Origin: Ramlibacter albus
GTDB taxonomy: Bacteria; Pseudomonadota; Gammaproteobacteria; Burkholderiales; Burkholderiaceae_C
Length of the DNA: 64,000 nt
Reading direction: 5' to 3'
NCBI RefSeq assembly: GCF_014297445.1
Contig: NZ_JACORU010000004.1
Location: forward strand, 62,001 to 126,000
Below, in pieces: positions 16,693 through 25,697 of this stretch; position 1 is the stretch's first letter; each line of letters opens with the position of its first letter. Made by a program: the position numbers and the translations under genes. The notes under the pieces were generated by a model that did not search any database, was not told the DNA's origin, and saw only the letters and a list, made by a program, of their open reading frames with translations.

Positions 16693-16959
16693 ATGGGTTT
16701 CCTCATTTGGTTGATCGTTGGCGGTATCGTCGGCTGGCTGGCCAGCCTCGTGATGCGCACCGATGGCCAGCAGGGCATCCTGCTGAACATCGTGGTGGGT
16801 ATCGTGGGTGCTTTCCTCGGCGGCCTGATCATCTCGCCGCTGGTGGGCGTCGGCACCATCAACTCGGGCATCTCGATCGGTTCCGTGGTCGTGTCCCTGT
16901 TGGGCGCCATCATCCTGCTGGCGATCGTGAACCTGTTCCGCCGCGGTCGCGTCCGCTAA
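16693..16959 (+). CDS. GlsB/YeaQ/YmgE-family stress-response membrane protein
   Basis: This 88-residue, very hydrophobic protein has three predicted membrane helices and the family glycine pattern (IVGGIVGWLASLVM, GIVGAFLGGLI, SLLGAIILLAIVNLFRR). Relatives are small inner-membrane proteins induced by osmotic or stationary-phase stress. AAGGAGAG precedes the ATG. A strong rho-independent terminator follows, so it is a single-gene unit. Confidence 0.9.
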   Translation: MGFLIWLIVGGIVGWLASLVMRTDGQQGILLNIVVGIVGAFLGGLIISPLVGVGTINSGISIGSVVVSLLGAIILLAIVNLFRRGRVR

Positions 16960-17006
16960 TACGCAAAGAACACTTCAAAGGCGGGCAGTTGCATGCCCGC
17001 CCCTCG

Positions 17007-17034
17007 AGGCGCCTGTCCGGCGCCTTTTCTTTTT
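17007..17034 (+). terminator. Rho-independent terminator after the GlsB-like gene
   Basis: AGGCGCC and GGCGCCT enclose TGTCC and are followed by TTTCTTTTT. A second 7-bp hairpin (GCGGGCA/TGCCCGC, 16981-17000) lies just before it. It separates the small membrane gene from the convergent maeB, whose stop begins at 17040. Confidence 0.8.
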
Positions 17035-17039
17035 GCGGG

Positions 17040-19343
17040 TCAGCCCGCCTGCGCTTCCGCCGCCGCAAGCGCGGTCATGTTGACCACGCGCCGCACGGTG
17101 GCCGACGGCGTGAGCACGTGCACCGGCGCGCCCGCGCCGAGCAGCATCGGCCCCACCGTGATGCCATGGCCGCCGGTCATCTTCAGCACGTTGAAGAGGA
17201 TGTTGGCCGAATCGAGGTTGGGGCAGATCAGCAGGTTGGCCTCGCCCGTGAGCGAGCTGTCCATCAGGCTCTGGCCGCGCACCTTCTCCGAGAGCGCGGC
17301 GTCGCCCTGCAGCTCGCCGTCGCATTCGATGTCCGGCGCCATCTTCGCGAACAGGTCGCGCGCGAGGCGCATCTTCTTCGCGGAGGCACGCGTGGACGAG
17401 CCGTAATTGCTGTGCGACAGGAAGGCCACCTTCGGCGGCAGGCCGAAGCGGCGCACCTGTTCGGCCGCCATCTGCGCGATGTTGGCGAGCAGCTCCGCGC
17501 CAGGGTCTTCGTTGACGTAGGTGTCGGCGATGAAGAGCGTGCGGTCCGGCAGCATCAGCGCGTTGAGCGTCGCGAAGCCCGGCGCGCCGCGTGCGGTGCC
17601 GATCACGGTGCGCACGTGCTCCAGGTGCGCGTCGAAGCGGCCCACGAGCCCGCACAGCATCGCGTCGGCATGGCCCAGGTGCACCGACAGCGAGCCGATG
17701 AGCGTGTTGGAGCGCCGCACCGCGGCCTTGGCCGTCTCGGGCGTGATGCCGTTGCGGCCCATCATGCGGTGGTAGGCCTCCCAATACTGGCGGAAGCGCA
17801 CGTCGCTCTCGGGGTTCACGCACTCGACGTCGGTGCCGAGCTTGAAGCGCAAGCCGGCCTTGGCGATGCGTGCCTCGATCACGGCCGGACGGCCGATCAG
17901 GATCGGGTGCGCGAGGTCCTCGTCCAGCGCCAGCTGTGCGGCGCGCAGCACGCGCTCGTCCTCGCCTTCGGCGAAGGCCACGCGCTTGCGGCCCGCGGCT
18001 TTGGCGGCCGTGAACACGGGCCGCATGATCATGCCGGTCTGGTAGACGAAGCGCGTCAGGCTCTGCCGGTACGCGTCGAAGTCGGTGATGGGGCGCTCGG
18101 CGACGCCCGATTCCGCCGCGGCTTTCGCGACGGCAGGCGCGATGCGCAGGATCAGCCGCGAATCGAACGGCGTGGGGATGATGTAGTCGGGCCCGAACGC
18201 AAGCTCCTTGCCCGCGTACGCGTTGGCCACTTCCTCGCTGATGTCGGCCTTGGCCAGCTGCGCGATCTCGCGCACGCACGCGAGCTTCATCGCTTCGGTG
18301 ATCTTGGTCGCGCCGCAGTCCAGCGCGCCGCGGAAGATGTACGGGAAGCACAGGACGTTGTTGACCTGGTTCGGGTAGTCCGAGCGGCCGGTGGCGATGA
18401 TGCAGTCGGGCCGCACGGCCTTCGCGATCTCGGGGCGGATCTCCGGCTCGGGGTTGGCCAGCGCCAGGATGATCGGCCGGTGCGCCATCGTCTTGGCCAT
18501 TTCGGCCGTCAGCACGCCGGCGGCGGAGCAGCCGAGGAACACGTCGGCGTCCTTCACCACGTCGGCCAGAGTGCGCGCGGACGTGTCCTGCGCGTACTTC
18601 GCCTTCGACTCGTCGTAGCCGCCGGGGCGGCCCTGGTAGACCACGCCCTTGGAGTCGCACACGTAGACGTTGCGCGGCGAGATGCCCAGGCCCACGAACA
18701 CGTCGAGGCAGGCGATCGCCGCCGCGCCCGCACCGGAAACCGCGACCTTCACCTTGCCCAGTTCCTTGCCCACGAGCTCGAGCCCATTGAGCAGCGCCGC
18801 GGCGGAGATGATCGCGGTGCCGTGCTGGTCGTCGTGGAAGACCGGGATGTTCAGCCGCTCGCGCAGCTTGCGCTCGATGTAGAAGCACTCCGGCGCCTTG
18901 ATGTCCTCGAGGTTGATGCCGCCCAGCGTCGGCTCCAGCGCCGCGACGATGTCGACGAGCTTGTCGGGGTCCTTCTCGGCGAGTTCGAGGTCGAACACGT
19001 CGATGCCGGCGAACTTCTTGAAGAGGCACCCCTTGCCCTCCATCACGGGCTTGCCGGCGAGCGGGCCGATGTCGCCCAGGCCCAGCACCGCCGTGCCGTT
19101 GGTCACCACGCCCACGAGGTTGGCGCGCGAGGTGTATTCGGCGGCGAGCTTCGGGTTCGCCTGGATGTCGAGGCAAGGGTAGGCCACGCCGGGCGAGTAC
19201 GCGAGCGACAGGTCGCGCTGGTTCGACAGCGGCTTGGTCGGCGCGATGGAGATCTTGCCGCGCGTCGGTGTGCGGTGGTACTCGCGGGCGGCGTCGCGCA
19301 GTGCGTTCTCGGCGGCGCTGTTCTGGGTGGACTCGGTGGTCAT
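17040..19343 (-). CDS. maeB: NADP-dependent malic enzyme MaeB with phosphotransacetylase-like C-terminus
   Basis: This 767-residue protein oxidatively decarboxylates malate to pyruvate with NADP. The N-terminal malic enzyme part (about 1-425) shows [25 protein letters not shown] and the nucleotide motif [12 protein letters not shown]. The C-terminal half (about 440-767) is the phosphotransacetylase-like domain ([27 protein letters not shown]), typically regulatory. Length and order match MaeB. The start at 19343 has CAGGAGG at ideal spacing, better than the in-frame ATG at 19388. It fits dicarboxylate use together with DctA. Confidence 0.97.
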   Translation of the reverse strand: MTTESTQNSAAENALRDAAREYHRTPTRGKISIAPTKPLSNQRDLSLAYSPGVAYPCLDIQANPKLAAEYTSRANLVGVVTNGTAVLGLGDIGPLAGKPVMEGKGCLFKKFAGIDVFDLELAEKDPDKLVDIVAALEPTLGGINLEDIKAPECFYIERKLRERLNIPVFHDDQHGTAIISAAALLNGLELVGKELGKVKVAVSGAGAAAIACLDVFVGLGISPRNVYVCDSKGVVYQGRPGGYDESKAKYAQDTSARTLADVVKDADVFLGCSAAGVLTAEMAKTMAHRPIILALANPEPEIRPEIAKAVRPDCIIATGRSDYPNQVNNVLCFPYIFRGALDCGATKITEAMKLACVREIAQLAKADISEEVANAYAGKELAFGPDYIIPTPFDSRLILRIAPAVAKAAAESGVAERPITDFDAYRQSLTRFVYQTGMIMRPVFTAAKAAGRKRVAFAEGEDERVLRAAQLALDEDLAHPILIGRPAVIEARIAKAGLRFKLGTDVECVNPESDVRFRQYWEAYHRMMGRNGITPETAKAAVRRSNTLIGSLSVHLGHADAMLCGLVGRFDAHLEHVRTVIGTARGAPGFATLNALMLPDRTLFIADTYVNEDPGAELLANIAQMAAEQVRRFGLPPKVAFLSHSNYGSSTRASAKKMRLARDLFAKMAPDIECDGELQGDAALSEKVRGQSLMDSSLTGEANLLICPNLDSANILFNVLKMTGGHGITVGPMLLGAGAPVHVLTPSATVRRVVNMTALAAAEAQAG

Positions 19344-19436
19344 GGGCTGCCTCCTGGATTCTTGTTGCCAAGGCAGACCGTAAACCAAATTCCGGCCTGC
19401 CGGGGCCGTAAAACTACGTGGCGCGTTTGCGCTGGC

Positions 19437-19928
19437 TCAGGTGCGCGCGTTTTTGGCTGCCGTCCACGCGTCCAGCTTGGCCCGCGCGCTGTTGCGCGCC
19501 GGGTCCATCATCTCGTCGTGCCCCTCGCGCCTGGCGCACAGCTCCAGCACGTAGCCGTTGGGGTCGCGGAAGTAGATGGAGTCGATGAACCCGTGGTCCG
19601 ACACGCCGCGCGTTTCGATGCCTTCGGCCTTGCCCTTGGCGAACATGCGTTCCAGGAAGCCGCGCTCGACTTCGAGCGCGATGTGCAGGTCGAAGTCGTG
19701 CTGCTTCTTGAATTCGAACGGCATGTCGCCCGCTTCGAAGAAGGCGATGTGCGAGCCGTCGTCCAGACGGAAGAACGTGTGCAGCGTGTTCGTCGCCCGG
19801 CCGCTTTTCGTCTCCGTGATCTCGAGCACGCCCGCCAGCGGCAGCCCGAGGAAGTCCTCGTAGAAGCGGCGGGTCTGCTCGGAGTCGCGGCAGCGGTAGG
19901 CGGCGTGGTGCAGCTTGAGGATGGCCAT
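19437..19928 (-). CDS. VOC-family (glyoxalase/bleomycin-resistance fold) protein
   Basis: This 163-residue protein has the paired beta-alpha-beta-beta-beta units of the vicinal oxygen chelate fold: HHAAYRCRDSEQTRRFYEDFLG at the start (a metal His in LKLHHAAY), an acidic strand HIAFFEAGDMPFEF, His in DLHIALEV, and the end motif YFRDPNGYVLELC with a metal Glu. Substrate is unknown. Its start is one base after the stop of a glutathione transferase gene, so the two are probably co-translated and may act in the same detoxification step. Confidence 0.85.
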   Translation of the reverse strand: MAILKLHHAAYRCRDSEQTRRFYEDFLGLPLAGVLEITETKSGRATNTLHTFFRLDDGSHIAFFEAGDMPFEFKKQHDFDLHIALEVERGFLERMFAKGKAEGIETRGVSDHGFIDSIYFRDPNGYVLELCARREGHDEMMDPARNSARAKLDAWTAAKNART

Positions 19929-19929
19929 C

Positions 19930-20604
19930 TCAGACCGTGACCATGGGCTGCCCCTTGAGGGTCGCGCCATAGCCTTCGATGGTCTCGAACACCTTGCCCC
20001 ACGACGGCAGCGCCTTCATGCGGCCCAGCCACGCCTGCACGTTGGGGTAGGCGGCGAAGTCCGTGCCGGTGAGCTGCGCCACGTGCACGAACGGGGCGGC
20101 AAAGTAGTCGGCCAGCGAGATCTTGTCCCCGCACACATAGTTGTTGCCGGCCTTGAGGTGGTGCTGGTCCAGCACCTTCAGCCAGCCCTGCGCGCGCTCC
20201 TTGCCCCATTCGAGCTGGGCCTGCTGCGCCTCCTCGCTGCGGCGCTTGTGGAAGCCGAAGATCTGCGGGTAGACGAACCCGTAGCAGAGGTCACGGTTGA
20301 GCTGGGTGTTCACCCAATCCATCACCTCGTTGATGCGCGCGCGCTCCTGCAGGCCGCTGGGGTAGAGCGGGCTGCCGGACTTCTCGGCGAGGTACTTGCA
20401 GATCGCGGAGCTCTCCGTCAGCCGGAAATCGCCGTCCTGCAGCACGGGGACCAGGTGGTTGGGGTTGACCGCCTCGTAATGCGGCTTGTACTGCTCGCCC
20501 GTGAACAGGTCGACGAGCTGCATCTCCAGCGGGATGCCGGCTTCGGCGGCAAGCAGCATGATCGGGCGGCAGGTGGTGGACGCGGGGTGGTAGTACAGCT
20601 TCAT
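19930..20604 (-). CDS. Glutathione S-transferase family protein
   Basis: This 224-residue protein has an N-terminal thioredoxin-like domain (MKLYYHPASTTCRPIMLLA, cis-Pro in NHLVPVLQDG, glutathione-binding TESSAICKYLAE) and a C-terminal helical domain (SLADYFAAPFV). GAGGAG precedes the ATG at 20604. It probably conjugates or reduces an electrophile using glutathione; the substrate cannot be told. It is paired with a VOC protein downstream. Confidence 0.9.
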   Translation of the reverse strand: MKLYYHPASTTCRPIMLLAAEAGIPLEMQLVDLFTGEQYKPHYEAVNPNHLVPVLQDGDFRLTESSAICKYLAEKSGSPLYPSGLQERARINEVMDWVNTQLNRDLCYGFVYPQIFGFHKRRSEEAQQAQLEWGKERAQGWLKVLDQHHLKAGNNYVCGDKISLADYFAAPFVHVAQLTGTDFAAYPNVQAWLGRMKALPSWGKVFETIEGYGATLKGQPMVTV

Positions 20605-20683
20605 AAGGGGCTCCTCGGGTAGAGCCATACAGCGTGCCGCAGAGCCGCGCCCCGCGTCAAGGTCTTTCGGCGGAACCCGCCAT

Positions 20684-21907
20684 CTACCGGAGCAGGTCGA
20701 ACAGGGTGCGGGCGATGACCTTCGTGGCGCGGCGCAGGTCTTCCAGTTGCACGTGCTCGTCGGCACGCTTCGCGTTCGACTCGAGCACGGTGCGCGGGCC
20801 GGCACCGTAGATCACGCCCGGGATGCCGGCTTCGCCGTACAGGCGCACGTCGGTGTAGAGCGGCGTGCCCATCGCGGGGATGTCGCAGCCGAACACCTCG
20901 CGCCCGTGGTTCTGGATTGCGTCGACGAGCGGCTTGTTACCGGGGAGCGGCTTGAGCGAGTTGGCCAGCAGCATGCGGCGGATTTCCACGCGGATGCCGG
21001 GGACCGCTGCGGACGCTTCCTCGATCGCGCGGCGGATCGTGTCTTCCACTTCAACGGGGTTCTCCTCCGGGATCATGCGGCGGTCGAGTTTGAAGACCAC
21101 CTTGCCAGGGACCACGTTGGTGTTGGTGCCGCCCTCGATGCGCCCCACATTGAGGTACGGGTGCTTGATCCCCGGCACCTTGGACGTGACCTGCTTGTAC
21201 AGCGTGTTCTGCGCGTACAGCGCATCGAGGATGTGCACCGCGCCTTGCAGCGCATCGACGCCCGTGTCGGGGATGGCCGCGTGCGCCATCTTGCCGTGGA
21301 CGGTCACTTCCATCTGCAGGCAGCCGTTGTGCGCGGTGACGACTTCGTAGCTGAAGCCCGCGGCGACGAGCAGGTCGGGTTTCGTGATGCCGTGCTTCAG
21401 GAGCCAGCCGGGGCCGAGCTCGCCGCCGAACTCCTCGTCGTAGGTGAAGTGCAGTTCCACACCGCCCTTGAGCGATGCGCCGAGCGATTCGAGCGCGCGC
21501 ACCGCGAACGTGAACGTCGAGAAGTCGCTCTTGCTCACCGCCGATGCACGGCCATAGAGCTTGCCGTCCTGCACTTCGCCGCCGTATGGGTCGTGCGTCC
21601 AGCCCTCGCCCGGCGGCACCACGTCGCCGTGCGCGTTCAATGCAACGACGCGACCTTCGCCGTAGCGCCGCCGCACGACGAGGTTGGTGATGGACTCGAG
21701 GCCTGCCGCCTGGACTTCGGCCTGCGGCACCGGGTGCTTCTCGGCCGCGAAACCGAAAGCCTGCAGCAGTTCCGCCGTGCGCTCCGCGTGCGGCGCGTTG
21801 TTGCCGGGCGGCGTGTCGGTGGGCACGCGCACCAGCTCCTGCAGGAAGCGCACCTGCTCGTCGAAGTGGGCGTCGATCCAGGCGTCGAGTCGTTCGTAAG
21901 GTGTCAT
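20684..21907 (-). CDS. M20-family amidohydrolase/peptidase (ArgE/DapE type)
   Basis: This 407-residue protein has the M20 zinc motifs NAHGDVVPPGEGW (H93, D95) and YDEEFGGELG, plus the dimerisation domain. The usual bridging-Asp motif GRGAxDxKG reads GRASAVSKSD, so the expected Asp is Val124, with an Asp four residues later. It may be a subfamily variant with an altered metal site. The ATG overlaps the uraD-allC stop by four bases, tying it to purine breakdown; an N-carbamoyl or N-acyl substrate from that route is a guess. Confidence 0.85.
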   Translation of the reverse strand: MTPYERLDAWIDAHFDEQVRFLQELVRVPTDTPPGNNAPHAERTAELLQAFGFAAEKHPVPQAEVQAAGLESITNLVVRRRYGEGRVVALNAHGDVVPPGEGWTHDPYGGEVQDGKLYGRASAVSKSDFSTFTFAVRALESLGASLKGGVELHFTYDEEFGGELGPGWLLKHGITKPDLLVAAGFSYEVVTAHNGCLQMEVTVHGKMAHAAIPDTGVDALQGAVHILDALYAQNTLYKQVTSKVPGIKHPYLNVGRIEGGTNTNVVPGKVVFKLDRRMIPEENPVEVEDTIRRAIEEASAAVPGIRVEIRRMLLANSLKPLPGNKPLVDAIQNHGREVFGCDIPAMGTPLYTDVRLYGEAGIPGVIYGAGPRTVLESNAKRADEHVQLEDLRRATKVIARTLFDLLR

Positions 21908-23679
21908 CGCATCTCGCCCGCGAGCTGCGCGAGCAGGTTCTGGAAGGCGCGCACGCCGAGGTCGATGTCGTCGGCGGTACTGCTCTCCAGCGGGTTGTGG
22001 CTGATGCCGGCGTTCTCGCCGCGCACGAAGAGCATCGCCTGCGGCATGACCTGGTGCAGCTTCATCGCGTCGTGGCCCGCGCCGCTGGGCATGCGGTAGA
22101 CGGGGACGCCGAGGCTTTCCACGGCGCGTTCCCAGCGCTGCTGCCATTCGGGCGCGCTCGGCGCGGCGGCGGCGCGCATGGTTTCCTCGGTGGTGAAGTG
22201 CAGGCCGCGCCGTTCGCAAATTTCAGTGAGCTTCGCTAGCACGTCGGCCACCAGCTTGTCGCGCTGGGGGTCGGTGGGCGCGCGCAGGTCGAGGCTGAAG
22301 AGGCAGCGGCCCGGCACCACGTTGATCGAGCCGCCGGGCACCTGCAGCATGCCGATGGTGCCGACGCTGTCGCCGTCGGCCTTTGCACGCTGTTCGATAT
22401 AGAGCGCGAGTTCCGCGAGGCCCACCGCTGCATCGCGGCGGCGGTCCATGGGCGTGGTGCCCGCGTGGCTGGCCATGCCGGTGATCTCGCATTGGTAGCG
22501 TACGCCGCCGTTGATCGAGGTGACGACGCCGAGCGGGAGGTCGAGTTCGTTCAGCACGGGCCCCTGCTCGATGTGCACTTCGACGAAACCGAGGTAGCGG
22601 GAGGGGTCGCGCTCCAACATCGCGATGGCTTGCATGTCGGCCGGCAAACCGGCAGCGAGCATCGCATCGCGCATCGTGACCCCGTCGGCATCCTTCTGGT
22701 CCAGCCACTTCGCATCGAAGTGGCCGGTGAGCGCGCCCGAGCCGAGGAAGGTGGCCTTGTAGCGCTGGCCCTCCTCCTCCGAAAAACCCACGACCTCGAT
22801 GCCGAACGGCAGGCGCTTGCCCGCACGAGCCAGCTCGCGCACGCAGGCCATCGGCGTGGTGATGCCCAGGCGCCCGTCGTACTTGCCGCCGTTGCGCACC
22901 GTGTCGTAGTGGCTGCCGGTGAGCAGCCAGCGCTCGCCCTCGCCGCGGTAACGGCCCACGACGTTGCCGACGGCGTCGATCTCCACCTCGTCGAAACCGC
23001 ATTCCTTCATGCGCGCCACGACATCGCGCGCGCAGGCGCGGTGCGCGTCGGTGAGGTACGTGACGGTGAGTTGGCCCTTCTCCTTGAAGCCGGGGTCGCT
23101 GTGCTTCGCGAGGTCTTCGTGCCAGTCCCACACCATCTCGCCGAGTGAAGGCACGATGCCGAACTTGTCGTTCAGCCGCAGCTCCACGATGCGGCCGATG
23201 TTGCGCAGGCACTCGTCGATCTCGTAGTCGCGTGGGTTGTCCAGGCGCCGCTCGAAGGCCGAAAGAATCTGCTGGCGAGTGAGCCCGATGCCGCGTGGCC
23301 CGCGCACCGCGAGGATGAAGGGGAAGCCGAACTTCGCGTTGTACGCGGCATTGAGCTGCTGGAGTTTCGCGAACTCCTCGGGCGTGCAGTTCGTGAGGCC
23401 CGCCTTCGACTGCTCGTTGGTGCTTTCGGCCGTGAGCTCCTTCGACACCATGGCCTTGCCGGCAAGCTCCGGGTGCGCGCGGATCAGCGCGAGCTGCTTG
23501 TCGCGCCCGGCTTCTCGCACGACCCTGGCCATCGCGGCCTTCAGGTGCGCGACGGACGCGAACGGCCGCTGCGACAGCGCCGTCTCCGCGATCCACGGCG
23601 AATGCTCGTAGAGGCCGTCGAGCAGCTTCGCAGCTTGCTCGCGCGGCGCCGCGTTCAGTTGTTCAATCGTGATCGGCAT
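21904..23679 (-). CDS. Fusion of OHCU decarboxylase (UraD) and allantoate amidohydrolase (AllC)
   Basis: This 591-residue protein joins two enzymes of urate breakdown. Residues 1 to about 165 are UraD, which decarboxylates OHCU to S-allantoin (HPELAGKAMVSKE with the catalytic His, STNEQSKAGL, NAKFGFPFILAVRG). Residues about 175-591 are an M20-type allantoate amidohydrolase with metal ligands in TGSHYDTV, GGKYDGRLG, FSEEEGQRY and VEVHIEQGPVL, and substrate residues in INVVPGR. It overlaps puuE by 17 bases upstream and the M20 gene downstream. The fused activities flank the PuuE step rather than being consecutive. Confidence 0.93.
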   Translation of the reverse strand: MPITIEQLNAAPREQAAKLLDGLYEHSPWIAETALSQRPFASVAHLKAAMARVVREAGRDKQLALIRAHPELAGKAMVSKELTAESTNEQSKAGLTNCTPEEFAKLQQLNAAYNAKFGFPFILAVRGPRGIGLTRQQILSAFERRLDNPRDYEIDECLRNIGRIVELRLNDKFGIVPSLGEMVWDWHEDLAKHSDPGFKEKGQLTVTYLTDAHRACARDVVARMKECGFDEVEIDAVGNVVGRYRGEGERWLLTGSHYDTVRNGGKYDGRLGITTPMACVRELARAGKRLPFGIEVVGFSEEEGQRYKATFLGSGALTGHFDAKWLDQKDADGVTMRDAMLAAGLPADMQAIAMLERDPSRYLGFVEVHIEQGPVLNELDLPLGVVTSINGGVRYQCEITGMASHAGTTPMDRRRDAAVGLAELALYIEQRAKADGDSVGTIGMLQVPGGSINVVPGRCLFSLDLRAPTDPQRDKLVADVLAKLTEICERRGLHFTTEETMRAAAAPSAPEWQQRWERAVESLGVPVYRMPSGAGHDAMKLHQVMPQAMLFVRGENAGISHNPLESSTADDIDLGVRAFQNLLAQLAGEMR

Positions 23680-24607
23680 AGGGATGGACCTTCTTCCAGT
23701 GGCGCGCGATGTCGATGCGGCGGCAGACCCACACCCGGTCGTACTGCGCGATGTGGTCGAGGAACCGCTGCAGCGCCACGATGCGCCCGGGCCGCCCGAG
23801 CAGGCGGCAGTGCATGCCGATGCTCATCATCTTCGGCGCTTCGTCGCCTTCCGCGTAGAGCGCATCGAAGGTGTCGCGCATGTATTCGAAAAACGGCTGC
23901 GCATGCGAGAAGCCCTGCGGCAGCGAGAACCGCATGTCGTTGCAGTCGAGCGTGTAGGGCACCACCAGGTGCGGCACCACGCTGCCGTCGGTCTTGCGCA
24001 CCTTCATCCAGAAGGGCAGGTCGTCGCCGTAGTAGTCGCTGTCGTATTCGAAGCCGCCGTGGTCCACGACGAGCCGGCGCGTGTTGGGGCTGTCGCGGCC
24101 GGTGTACCAGCCCAGCGGCCGCTCGCCGGTCATCTTCTCGATGATCTCCATGCCGATGCGCATGTGCTCGCGCTCGGTGGCTTCGTCCATGCCCTGGTAG
24201 TGGATCCAGCGCCAGCCGTGGCAGGCGATCTCGTGGCCCAGTTCCTTGAAGGCCGCCGTCACATCGGGGTGACGCAGCAGCGCCATCGAGACGCCGAACA
24301 CCGTCAGCGGCAGCTGCCGCCGTTCGAACTCGCGCAGCAGCCGCCACACGCCCGCGCGCGAGCCGTACTCGTAGATGCCTTCCATCGAGAGGTGGCGGTC
24401 CGGGTAGGACGCGGGGTTGAACATCTCGGAGAGGAACTGCTCCGAGCCCGCATCGCCGTGCAGCACGGAGTTCTCGCCGCCTTCCTCGTAATTCAGCACA
24501 AACTGCACCGCGATGCGCGCATTGCCCGGCCACTGCGCGTGCGGCGGCTTGCGGCCGTAGCCGACGAGGTCGCGCGGGTAACCCGCAGTCGTGTCGTAGA
24601 TGCTCAT
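23663..24607 (-). CDS. puuE: Allantoinase PuuE, polysaccharide-deacetylase fold
   Basis: This 314-residue protein opens allantoin to allantoate. It is of the metal-independent PuuE type: YPRDLVGYGRKPPHAQWP, FVLNYEEGGENSVLHGD, EIACHGWRWIHYQ and GWYTGRDSPNTRRL are hallmark segments. The start overlaps the GntR regulator stop by four bases (ATGA). It acts between the two halves of the UraD-AllC fusion encoded immediately downstream. Confidence 0.95.
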   Translation of the reverse strand: MSIYDTTAGYPRDLVGYGRKPPHAQWPGNARIAVQFVLNYEEGGENSVLHGDAGSEQFLSEMFNPASYPDRHLSMEGIYEYGSRAGVWRLLREFERRQLPLTVFGVSMALLRHPDVTAAFKELGHEIACHGWRWIHYQGMDEATEREHMRIGMEIIEKMTGERPLGWYTGRDSPNTRRLVVDHGGFEYDSDYYGDDLPFWMKVRKTDGSVVPHLVVPYTLDCNDMRFSLPQGFSHAQPFFEYMRDTFDALYAEGDEAPKMMSIGMHCRLLGRPGRIVALQRFLDHIAQYDRVWVCRRIDIARHWKKVHPYADHD

Positions 24608-25278
24608 GCGAGGGCCAATGCAATGTCGTGCGAGGGCACGGTGCGGTCGAACGCGAGGCTTTCCTCGACGTGCAGCAGGTGGTCTTCCATCAGCTTGACC
24701 GCGCGCTTCTCGTCCTTCGCGGCGATGGCCTTCACCAGTTCCACGTGCTCCTCCTGCGAATGCTGCGCTGCGCCCGCGCGCTGGTACATCAGCGTGATGA
24801 GCGAGCTGCGCGCCACGAGGTCGCGCAGCACGTGCGCCAGCACCTCGTTGCCGGTGAGCTCCGCCATGCGCACGTGGAAGTCGCCGAGCACGTCGACGCC
24901 GCTGGAGGTGTCGTACGTGTCCACGGCGTTCTTCTCCTGCGCGATGTGCTCGCGCAGCGCTTTCACCTTCGCCGGCGTCACCGTGCGCACGAACTCGCGC
25001 ACCATCTGCGTTTCCAGCATGCGGCGCACCTGGAACACCTGGCGCGCTTCTTCCACTGTCGGGGCCGCCACGAAAGCGCCGCGCGCCGGCTCCAGCGTGA
25101 TCAGGTGCCGCTGCGCCAGCTGGAACAGCGCCTGCCGCACCAGCGTGCGCGAGACGCCGAAGTGGTCCGCCAGCTTCTGCTCCGCGAGCTTGGTGCCGGG
25201 CTGCAGCCGGTGTTCCACCACCGCGCGCGTGAGCGCCTCGACGATCTGGCGGGTCGGCGTGGAATCCATGCGTCGCAT
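24604..25278 (-). CDS. GntR/FCD-family regulator of the purine cluster
   Basis: This 224-residue protein has an N-terminal winged helix (about 10-75, ADHFGVSRTLVRQALFQL) and a C-terminal FCD ligand-binding helical domain with metal-type His residues (GDFHVRMAELTGN, EEHVELVKAI). A second ATG is three codons in (25269). It is divergent from uraH and first in the operon with puuE and uraD-allC. A perfect palindrome stands before its start, so it likely controls both sides in response to a urate or allantoin intermediate. Confidence 0.9.
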   Translation of the reverse strand: MRRMDSTPTRQIVEALTRAVVEHRLQPGTKLAEQKLADHFGVSRTLVRQALFQLAQRHLITLEPARGAFVAAPTVEEARQVFQVRRMLETQMVREFVRTVTPAKVKALREHIAQEKNAVDTYDTSSGVDVLGDFHVRMAELTGNEVLAHVLRDLVARSSLITLMYQRAGAAQHSQEEHVELVKAIAAKDEKRAVKLMEDHLLHVEESLAFDRTVPSHDIALALA

Positions 25279-25298
25279 GATAGCCGCAAACGCCTAAA

Positions 25299-25310
25299 AG
25301 TGTATACACT
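25299..25310. promoter_or_regulatory. Operator-like palindrome AGTGTATACACT between gntR and uraH
   Basis: The 12-bp AGTGTATACACT is a perfect palindrome 21 bp from the regulator start and 33 bp from the uraH start. TGTATACA cores are typical of FCD-type GntR operators. Its position allows control of both divergent promoters. Confidence 0.7.
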
Positions 25311-25342
25311 CCTGTGCACGATTCCTACGGACGGAGGCCTCC

Positions 25343-25696
25343 ATGGGCTTGAGCACGCATGTGCTGGACACGATGCACGGCACCCCCGCCGCGGGCATGG
25401 GGGCGGAGCTGTACGAGGTGCAGGGGAGCGAGGCGAAGCTGGTGAAGCGCTTCGCGCTGAATGCCGATGGGCGCAGCCCCGACGGGCCGCTGTATGCGGA
25501 CGGCGCGTTGAAGGCTGGGCGCTATCGGCTGGTGTTCGACGTCGCGGCGTACTTTCGGGGCAAGGGCGCCGAATTGCCCGACCCGCCGTTCCTGGACCGG
25601 GTGACGCTCGATTTCGGGATTGCGCACCCGCAGCAGCACTACCATGTGCCGCTGCTGGTCAGCCCGTGGAGTTACTCCACGTACCGCGGCTCCTGA
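25343..25696 (+). CDS. uraH: 5-hydroxyisourate hydrolase UraH
   Basis: This 117-residue transthyretin-like protein hydrolyses 5-hydroxyisourate, the product of urate oxidation, to OHCU. The family N-terminus LSTHVLDTMHGTPAAGM and C-terminus YHVPLLVSPWSYSTYRGS are intact, including the His, Arg and Tyr-Arg-Gly-Ser residues expected in the active site. GGAGG precedes the ATG. It feeds UraD encoded on the opposite strand. Confidence 0.96.
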   Translation: MGLSTHVLDTMHGTPAAGMGAELYEVQGSEAKLVKRFALNADGRSPDGPLYADGALKAGRYRLVFDVAAYFRGKGAELPDPPFLDRVTLDFGIAHPQQHYHVPLLVSPWSYSTYRGS

Positions 25697-25697
25697 C

